Shown here: one piece after another, positions 5,712 to 10,343 of the stretch
Numbering within the stretch: position 1 is the stretch's first letter
How the letters are laid out: the number at the start of each line of letters is the position of its first letter
Made by a program: the position numbers and the translations under genes
Source: Ruminococcus flavefaciens
GTDB taxonomy: Bacteria > Bacillota > Clostridia > Oscillospirales > Ruminococcaceae
NCBI GenBank assembly: GCA_002348905.1
Contig: DEBW01000200.1
Location: 1-10,343 of the forward strand
Length of the DNA stretch: 10,343 nucleotides
Direction: 5' to 3'
Notes under the pieces: generated by a model
Databases searched by the model: none
Told to the model about the DNA's origin: nothing
Seen by the model: the letters and a program-made list of their open reading frames with translations, nothing else

Positions 5712-7319
5712 TTGAAGAATAATGACCGTAATCTAAACATTACGATAAGCAAACCGGAAGAAAACAAAAACGAAGTTATAGTTTCCGTTTCTACTGTACT
5801 GAAGAAACTCAGAAAATACCTGCTGATATGGATAGTTGCTGCTGTTATATTCTTCGTTGCAGCTTTCGGATATGCTACCGTTACAACTCATGTAAGTAAA
5901 CCTGAACTTGTAGCACTGATAAGCTTTTCATACGACGGCATCGAAAAAGGTCTTGACCCTAAGGGCAGAAACTTCGATGTCAATACAGTAAAGAACCCTG
6001 CCGTTATCGAGTCTGCTCTCGATGATCTTGGTATGGACATGAAGCAGCTCGAATCTGTAAGACAGGGCATAAGAATCGAAGGTCTGAAGCCTAAGAACGC
6101 TGTTGACAGAATCACTCTCTATGAAAAAGTTCTCGAAACAAACGGCAGCGTAAACGCTGTTGAAAAAATACTTGATACTACTTATTTCCCGACTCAGTAT
6201 AAAGTATACTTCGATTACAACAATACCACACTCACCGACAGCGAGGCTGTTGAGGTGTTCAATAACGTCCTTGAACAGTATCAGGACTACTTCTACAAGG
6301 CTTACGGCTACAACGAGTCCCTCGGAAGCGCCGTTTCTGCTATCGACTACAAGGAATATGACTATTCAGAAGCTGTTGATGTATTCCAGAACAGCCTTGA
6401 CACTCTCAGCAAGTACGTAAGACAGCTCTCAAAGGAAGATACAACACGTTTCCGTTCCTCTGAGACAGGATATACCTTCGATGACCTTTATGAGGCTATC
6501 AGAACTGTTGAGGATATCAACCTTGATAAGATATCTTCTTATGTAATCGTAAACAACCTCACAAGAGACAAGGATCAGGCTCTTGCTTACTATGAGTACA
6601 GAATAAAAGACCTCACACGTTTAAAGACACAGTATGAGGAACAGATCGCTGCTTATGACTCCTCTATCGCAAGCTATCAGAAAGACCAGATCATCATCTT
6701 CGGAAACGGTACTGATGATACAAACACTCAGTCAACTGTTGCTTCTGAACAGTACGACAAGATGATACAGGCTAAGAATGATACTATCGCAAGCCTTGCA
6801 CAGGCAAAGCGCCGTATCTCCTTCTACAAGGAGCGTCAGGAAGCTCTCATGAACAAGCCTGTCGGCACAAATGTTCAGACTGAAAAGCTTGAAGAAGAAC
6901 TTAAAACTCTTGACGAGAAGATAACTGAACTTGTTGACCTCGTTAACAAAACATCTGATGATTACTACAGAAACGTTACCTTCAAGAATGCGTACAATGT
7001 GCTCGTACCTGCAACAAACACCACTTCTGACAAGGTAAGCCACATAATCGAAAATGCCAAGAATCCTCTTGTACTCCTTGAAGGCGCTGCATTTGGTGTA
7101 TTCTTCATGTATGCATTCATCGAAGCTCTTATTGCTGATTCAAGAAAGAGAAAGCAGATGCTTGCTGCTGCGGAAGATGCTGAGGAAAATTCCGGCGACG
7201 GCGATGACGATGACGATATCGAAAAGCCTGAAACTGAGACTGAAAAGAAAGAAGAGAAAGCTTTATCCGAAAAGAAGGAAACCTCTTCTGACAACAGAAA
7301 AAACAGAAAGAAGAAGTAA
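5712..7319 (+). CDS. Two-pass membrane protein resembling Wzz-type polysaccharide chain-length regulators
   Basis: The 535-residue protein from the TTG start has the topology of polysaccharide co-polymerases: a short cytoplasmic N-terminus, TM1 at about 36-57 (LLIWIVAAVIFFVAAFGYA), a large outer region (about 60-450) and TM2 at about 452-475 (PLVLLEGAAFGVFFMYAFIE). The outer region is rich in heptad-like helices, notably at about 300-335 and 350-420, as in Wzz periplasmic domains. Prolines are sparse near TM2 (one in NVLVPAT, one in AKNPLVLL), so the classic proline-rich motif is weak. After TM2 comes a cytoplasmic tail of about 60 residues with an acidic block (GDGDDDDD), then Glu/Lys-rich sequence ending in a basic RKNRKKK. 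There is no Walker kinase domain and no linked polysaccharide gene. Own promoter and terminator indicate a single-gene unit. The Wzz family call is tentative; a generic envelope coiled-coil protein is the alternative. Confidence 0.6.
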   Translation: MKNNDRNLNITISKPEENKNEVIVSVSTVLKKLRKYLLIWIVAAVIFFVAAFGYATVTTHVSKPELVALISFSYDGIEKGLDPKGRNFDVNTVKNPAVIESALDDLGMDMKQLESVRQGIRIEGLKPKNAVDRITLYEKVLETNGSVNAVEKILDTTYFPTQYKVYFDYNNTTLTDSEAVEVFNNVLEQYQDYFYKAYGYNESLGSAVSAIDYKEYDYSEAVDVFQNSLDTLSKYVRQLSKEDTTRFRSSETGYTFDDLYEAIRTVEDINLDKISSYVIVNNLTRDKDQALAYYEYRIKDLTRLKTQYEEQIAAYDSSIASYQKDQIIIFGNGTDDTNTQSTVASEQYDKMIQAKNDTIASLAQAKRRISFYKERQEALMNKPVGTNVQTEKLEEELKTLDEKITELVDLVNKTSDDYYRNVTFKNAYNVLVPATNTTSDKVSHIIENAKNPLVLLEGAAFGVFFMYAFIEALIADSRKRKQMLAAAEDAEENSGDGDDDDDIEKPETETEKKEEKALSEKKETSSDNRKNRKKK

Positions 7320-7327
7320 TTTTAACG

Positions 7328-7368
7328 ATAAGCTCGTAAAGATATAGCTTTTACGGGCTTATTTTTTT
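7328..7368 (+). terminator. Rho-independent terminator after the Wzz-like gene
   Basis: ATAAGCTCGTAAA (7328-7340) pairs with TTTACGGGCTTAT (7350-7362) as a 13-bp stem with one G-U pair and a 9-base loop, followed by a run of seven T (7362-7368). It starts 8 bases after the stop codon. Confidence 0.9.
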
Positions 7369-7460
7369 ACTCAAAATATGCAAAATCTACAAAGAGTAAA
7401 GATATTTTTATTGCATATGTAGTTTTTTGAAATTTATTTTGTATTTTTTCTGTAACCGAA
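7369..7460. other. AT-rich spacer before the M23 peptidase promoter
   Basis: Strongly AT-rich with no gene. It contains two interlocking inverted repeats: TTTACTC (7366-7372) with GAGTAAA (7394-7400), and ATATGCAA (7376-7383) with TTGCATAT (7411-7418). The arms cross each other, so both stems cannot form at once as simple hairpins. It could be an upstream activation region or regulator site, or simply chance symmetry in AT-rich DNA. Confidence 0.3.
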
Positions 7461-7489
7461 TTGACATTTTATTGGAAATATGGTACTAT
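7461..7489 (+). promoter_or_regulatory. Sigma-A promoter of the M23/dockerin gene
   Basis: TTGACA (7461-7466), a 17-base spacer, then TACTAT (7484-7489). The start would be near 7496, leaving a leader of about 68 bases. The leader has only weak stems (GTTGC 7497-7501 with GCAAC 7518-7522; AACTT 7520-7524 with AAGTT 7531-7535). Confidence 0.83.
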
Positions 7490-7563
7490 TTTATTTGTTG
7501 CAAGTGATAATTTTACAGCAACTTATTAACAAGTTAAATGAAATTTGAATAGGAGAGCTTAAA

Positions 7564-9102
7564 ATGAAAAAGATTTTAAAGAAGACAGCGGCTGCCCTGC
7601 TGGCGCTTACAATGTTTTTTACAGCTTCTGCACATATAGATTTTTCATTCAGAGCTGATGCGGCAACCTCTGCTGTATGGCCTGTTGATAAGAAATATCA
7701 GAACATCACTACTTACTTCAACGTTCTCAGAAATGAATATGACGTTTCCGGCTACCACAACGCCATTGATATCGAAGCTGACGGCGGCGCTAATATCTAC
7801 GCTGTACATCAGGGAAAATGCGTGTGCGCTGACTGGATGGACGCTTACGGATATATGGTCATACTCTGGCACGAAGACCTCGGTGTATACACCTTCTACG
7901 CTCACTGCTCATCAATGAGCGTATCTGTAGATCAGGAAGTAAACGCAGGCGATATCATCGCTGCTGTAGGCAATACAGGAAATTCATTCGGCAATCATCT
8001 GCACTACGGTATATGCAACTCTCTCATGAGCGGCTGGCCTTGCCGTACTTACTCCGACCCGCTGACATACTTCACCTATGACGGCACTTCTGTATCTGAC
8101 CCGACACAGAATACATGGAACGGCAGTGAGGAGTATGCCGGAGTTTATACAACAAAGGGTATCACTACTTTCCTTAACATAAGAAGTCTCAATACCGTGG
8201 ATTCCGCTATAGTCGGAAAGATACTTCCGGATACAAAGATAAACGTAAAGAGCGGTGACGGAAAATGGGCTTATATCGAGTATAACGGTACTGTAGGCTA
8301 CTGCTCTATGGACTATATACAGCGTGTAAACGAAGGCGGTGAGACCGTTCAGCCGGAAACTCCTGCGGATAAGTTCTCTACAGACTACGCCGGCATCTAC
8401 ACAACTAAGGGCATAACCGACTACCTTAACATAAGAAAGAGCGACAGCACTGATTCAGAGGTCATCGGCAAGATAATGCCTAATGACAAGGTAACTGTAA
8501 TAAAGGGCGACGGCAAATGGGCTTATATCGAGCATAACGGCGTGTCAGGCTACTGCTCTATGGATTATATACAGAAAGTAAGCGATATAGAATCTGAAAT
8601 GAGCATTTCAGGCGAGACTGTTCCGGCTGCAAATGTTGCTGAGGGTTCATCTTTCGGCGTAAGAGGCATAATAAGCTCTAAGCTTGAAATAGAAAAGGTA
8701 TACGGCGGTATCTATGCTGCTGACGGTACAACAGCCGTACAGGTATTTGAGGATTCTCCAAAGGAGACAAAGTACAACCTCTCAGGCTCTTTTGACAGCC
8801 ATATCATCTTCAATCAGCTCAAAGAGGGCAGCTACGTCTATAAAATAGAGGCTGAGGACAAGAACGGAAAGAAGTTCACTCTTATCAATTCTGCGTTCAC
8901 AGTCAGCAAAAACAGCATCATACCTGGCGACCTCAACGATGATAAGTCAGTAACTATCTCTGACGCTGTATTACTGCAATCCTACCTCATAAAGGGTTAC
9001 AGCTTCACTGCATTACAGTACGCCTCCGCTGACATGAACGGCGATAACTGTGTTGACACATTTGACCTTGTATTCCTCAAAAAGAAGATAAACGAGAAAT
9101 AA
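7564..9102 (+). CDS. Secreted M23 metallopeptidase with two SH3 domains and a C-terminal dockerin
   Basis: The 512-residue protein begins with a signal peptide (MKKILKKTAAALLALTMFF core; cleavage probably near residues 23-34). The M23 (LytM/lysostaphin-type) domain covers about 38-170. Predicted zinc ligands are His65 and Asp69 (HNAID; the usual HxGxD glycine is Ala67) and His147 (HLHYG); His114 (YAHCS) and His145 fit the catalytic positions. Two bacterial SH3 repeats follow (about 190-256 and 275-338), alike over most of their length with GDGKWAYIE and GYCSMDYIQ in both; these usually bind peptidoglycan. Residues 345-448 are unassigned, perhaps Ig-like. A type I-like dockerin (about 454-510) has two calcium loops, DLNDDKSVTISD (456-467) and DMNGDNCVDTFD (490-501). 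The expected role is cutting wall cross-links or stem peptides, with attachment through a cohesin. AGGAGA lies 7 bases before the ATG. Eight cysteines, several in the peptidase domain, are notable for a secreted protein. Confidence 0.93.
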   Translation: MKKILKKTAAALLALTMFFTASAHIDFSFRADAATSAVWPVDKKYQNITTYFNVLRNEYDVSGYHNAIDIEADGGANIYAVHQGKCVCADWMDAYGYMVILWHEDLGVYTFYAHCSSMSVSVDQEVNAGDIIAAVGNTGNSFGNHLHYGICNSLMSGWPCRTYSDPLTYFTYDGTSVSDPTQNTWNGSEEYAGVYTTKGITTFLNIRSLNTVDSAIVGKILPDTKINVKSGDGKWAYIEYNGTVGYCSMDYIQRVNEGGETVQPETPADKFSTDYAGIYTTKGITDYLNIRKSDSTDSEVIGKIMPNDKVTVIKGDGKWAYIEHNGVSGYCSMDYIQKVSDIESEMSISGETVPAANVAEGSSFGVRGIISSKLEIEKVYGGIYAADGTTAVQVFEDSPKETKYNLSGSFDSHIIFNQLKEGSYVYKIEAEDKNGKKFTLINSAFTVSKNSIIPGDLNDDKSVTISDAVLLQSYLIKGYSFTALQYASADMNGDNCVDTFDLVFLKKKINEK

Positions 9103-9113
9103 GATCACAAATA

Positions 9114-9146
9114 AAAAATAGCGGTTCGATATGAACCGCTATTTTT
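9114..9146. terminator. Bidirectional terminator between convergent genes
   Basis: AAAAATAGCGGTTC (9114-9127), a 5-base loop, then GAACCGCTATTTTT (9133-9146): a perfect 14-bp stem with T runs on both strands. It lies 11 bases after the dockerin gene. On the other strand it starts inside the TAA stop codon (9147-9145) of the transporter gene, so it serves both. Confidence 0.95.
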
Positions 9147-10101
9147 ATATATAATTCATTGTCTTGAGTATAAACAGCCACATCGTAAGAGTGAATGCGC
9201 TGCACATCGTCGCAAGCATTACTGCAAATGCCGTGATAGTTCCCTTATGACCGAAATTCTTTGCCATTACGAAACAGCTTCCGGTAGTTGCGCTTCCGAG
9301 CATAACAAGTATGGCAATGAGCTTTTCTCCCCTGAAACCGAGATGTATAGCTATCGGCAGGAATATTCCGCAGAATACCACCAGTTTCAGAAAGACTATG
9401 CCCAGTGTTACGGGAAGCTTTCCCTTTGCATCACTTGTCTTGAAAGAAGCTCCGAGAGCTATCAGCGAGAGCGGAGTTGCCATATTTCCGAGGTATGACA
9501 CCGACTTCGACAGTATCACCGGCTGAGGTATTTTCAGCATTGACCATGCTATACCAACTACTATGCCGAGTATTATCGGATTTGTGGCGATGCCTTTAAA
9601 AGTATTCATAAAAAGCTTGCTCTTGCTGTCATTTTTGCCCTTATCGGGAGAAGTGAGCGAAAGTACCGTTACTGCGATAACGTTATACAGCGGAACTGTT
9701 CCAACTATCATGAGAGCAGCCATAGTCGCCTTGCCGTAAATATTGTTGACGAAAGCTATGCCCAGTACGGCAGCACTGCTTCTGTAGGAAGCCTGTATTA
9801 TCTCGCCACGCTCAGCCTTATCCTTGTGCAGCAAGGAGTAAGCAAAGGCTATGCCAAGGCTTATAAGGGTGGCTGTGACACAGAAAAGCACATATCCCCA
9901 GTCCCATACAGCCTTGAAGTCAGCTTCTGACAAGTCCATGAAAAGAAGCGCCGGAAGAGTGGTTTTGAACGTGAATTTATTGAGTTTAGCGGTGGTATGC
10001 TCGTCAAGCAGACCTATCCTCTGACACACCCAGCCGAATATCATCATGAGAAATACCGGTACAGTAGCATTTATACTGAACCTCAGATTATCAATAAACA
10101 T
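9145..10101 (-). CDS. AEC-family (auxin efflux carrier-like) membrane transporter
   Basis: The 318-residue protein has about ten hydrophobic segments, the normal size and layout for AEC permeases. Bacterial members export or import small organic anions such as malate or malonate; the substrate here is unknown. Family-typical stretches are NATVPVFLMMIFGWVCQRIGL (from residue 11), LNKFTFKTTLPALLFMDLS (40-58), a short polar central loop (about 150-165), NPIILGIVVGIAW (174-186), and MATPLSLIALGASF (207-220), followed by the last four helices. The frame remains open to 10194, but ATG 10101 follows GAGGAT by 8 bases and begins MFIDNLRFSINATVP, which leads straight into TM1. The longer form would include the promoter region. 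It has its own perfect promoter and shares a terminator with the convergent M23/dockerin gene, so it is a single-gene unit. Confidence 0.92.
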   Translation of the reverse strand: MFIDNLRFSINATVPVFLMMIFGWVCQRIGLLDEHTTAKLNKFTFKTTLPALLFMDLSEADFKAVWDWGYVLFCVTATLISLGIAFAYSLLHKDKAERGEIIQASYRSSAAVLGIAFVNNIYGKATMAALMIVGTVPLYNVIAVTVLSLTSPDKGKNDSKSKLFMNTFKGIATNPIILGIVVGIAWSMLKIPQPVILSKSVSYLGNMATPLSLIALGASFKTSDAKGKLPVTLGIVFLKLVVFCGIFLPIAIHLGFRGEKLIAILVMLGSATTGSCFVMAKNFGHKGTITAFAVMLATMCSAFTLTMWLFILKTMNYI

Positions 10102-10132
10102 ACTATCATATCCTCTTTTTTGCAATAAGAAG

Positions 10133-10161
10133 ATTATAGCATTATTGCCGGAGATTGTCAA
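10133..10161 (-). promoter_or_regulatory. Perfect consensus sigma-A promoter of the AEC transporter gene
   Basis: On the minus strand, TTGACA (10161-10156), a 17-base spacer, then TATAAT (10138-10133): both boxes and the spacer are ideal. The leader would be only about 25 bases, leaving little room for RNA-based control, so any regulation probably acts through a DNA-binding protein. Confidence 0.92.
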
Positions 10162-10248
10162 TGTTTTAGCCTGACAAAACCACGGCAACAGCATTTACGT
10201 CTGCGAAAGCAAACTTGCCTTACGTTTTAATTAACAGCGCAATATTCG

Positions 10249-10321
10249 GGGTGCAGGGGACTGCGTTCCCTGCCGGAGTCCAGAGGCAGCGCCTTTGGTG
10301 GGTGCAGGGCAAAGCCCTGCA
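10249..10321. repeat. GC-rich element of three consecutive hairpins, probable interspersed repeat
   Basis: Three stems follow one another: GCAGGG with CCCTGC (10253-10258/10268-10273, extendable by two pairs), CCAGAGGC with GCCTTTGG (10280-10287/10291-10298, one G-U pair, loop AGC), and a perfect TGCAGGGC with GCCCTGCA (10303-10310/10314-10321, loop AAA). The direct repeat GGGTGCAGGG occurs at 10249-10258 and 10300-10309. No T-run follows on either strand, which argues against a standard terminator. The composition is far more GC-rich than the surrounding intergenic DNA. I recall similar hairpin-rich intergenic blocks in Ruminococcus-type genomes, but could not check this here. Confidence 0.6.
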
Positions 10322-10343
10322 TATCGTTCAAGCGCTCTGAAAA

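Noticed and set aside
7490..7563. Riboswitch in the leader of the M23 peptidase gene (such as a cyclic di-AMP type, which often precedes wall hydrolases)
   Set aside because: The predicted leader is only about 68 bases, AT-rich, with weak 5-bp stems and no recognisable riboswitch core.
10102..10194. Extended N-terminus for the AEC transporter
   Set aside because: The extra codons would contain the promoter and the ribosome binding site, and AEC proteins start just before the first membrane segment, as at 10101.
10249..10321. tRNA or simple terminator in the hairpin cluster
   Set aside because: The stems do not form a cloverleaf, there is no T-loop GTTCRA motif in place, and no T-run follows on either strand.
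1..10343. Mobile element, CRISPR array or defence system
   Set aside because: No transposase, integrase, regularly spaced repeats, toxin-antitoxin pair or nuclease genes are seen on either strand; all large frames are accounted for by household, transport or envelope genes.

Overview
The window looks like chromosomal DNA from a low-to-moderate GC Gram-positive of the Clostridia, most likely a Ruminococcus-like gut or rumen bacterium (Bacillota, Oscillospiraceae). The reasons are the HrcA/CIRCE heat-shock operon in the order hrcA-grpE-dnaK, strong AGGAGG-type ribosome binding sites, consensus sigma-A promoters, a secreted protein ending in a cellulosome-type dockerin, and an intracellular family 43 glycosidase. 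The genus is an inference from this gene style, not from a marker gene.

Layout. Positions 1-1946 (minus strand) hold the class I heat-shock operon: hrcA (repressor), grpE (nucleotide exchange factor) and the first 64 codons of dnaK, which runs off the left edge. A consensus promoter (2024-2052) overlaps a perfect CIRCE operator (1993-2019), so HrcA should repress its own operon. A duplicated 25-bp repeat lies between grpE and dnaK. From 2135 the plus strand carries a promoter and a small acylphosphatase gene. A second promoter then drives glmM (phosphoglucosamine mutase, cell-wall precursor synthesis) and a closely spaced cytoplasmic GH43 glycosidase; this unit ends at a strong terminator (5548-5580). 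A third promoter drives a two-pass, Wzz-like membrane protein with a highly charged tail, ending at its own terminator (7328-7368). A fourth promoter drives a secreted M23 metallopeptidase with two SH3 domains, an unassigned beta-rich-looking segment and a C-terminal dockerin. A bidirectional terminator (9114-9146) separates it from a convergent minus-strand gene for an AEC-family transporter, which has its own perfect consensus promoter. The right edge (10249-10321) holds a GC-rich element of three consecutive hairpins, probably an interspersed repeat.

How the genes relate. Apart from the heat-shock operon and the probable glmM-GH43 pair, each gene appears to be its own transcription unit. 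A loose cell-envelope theme (GlmM, the Wzz-like protein and the M23/SH3/dockerin protein) runs through the plus-strand genes, but nothing in the sequence shows that they form one system. Six sigma-A promoters can be read, all with exactly 17-bp spacers. I see no mobile element, CRISPR array, tRNA, rRNA or defence system. I did not find a convincing new biological system; the best leads are the dockerin-tagged murein peptidase, the kinase-less Wzz-like protein and the two repeat elements.
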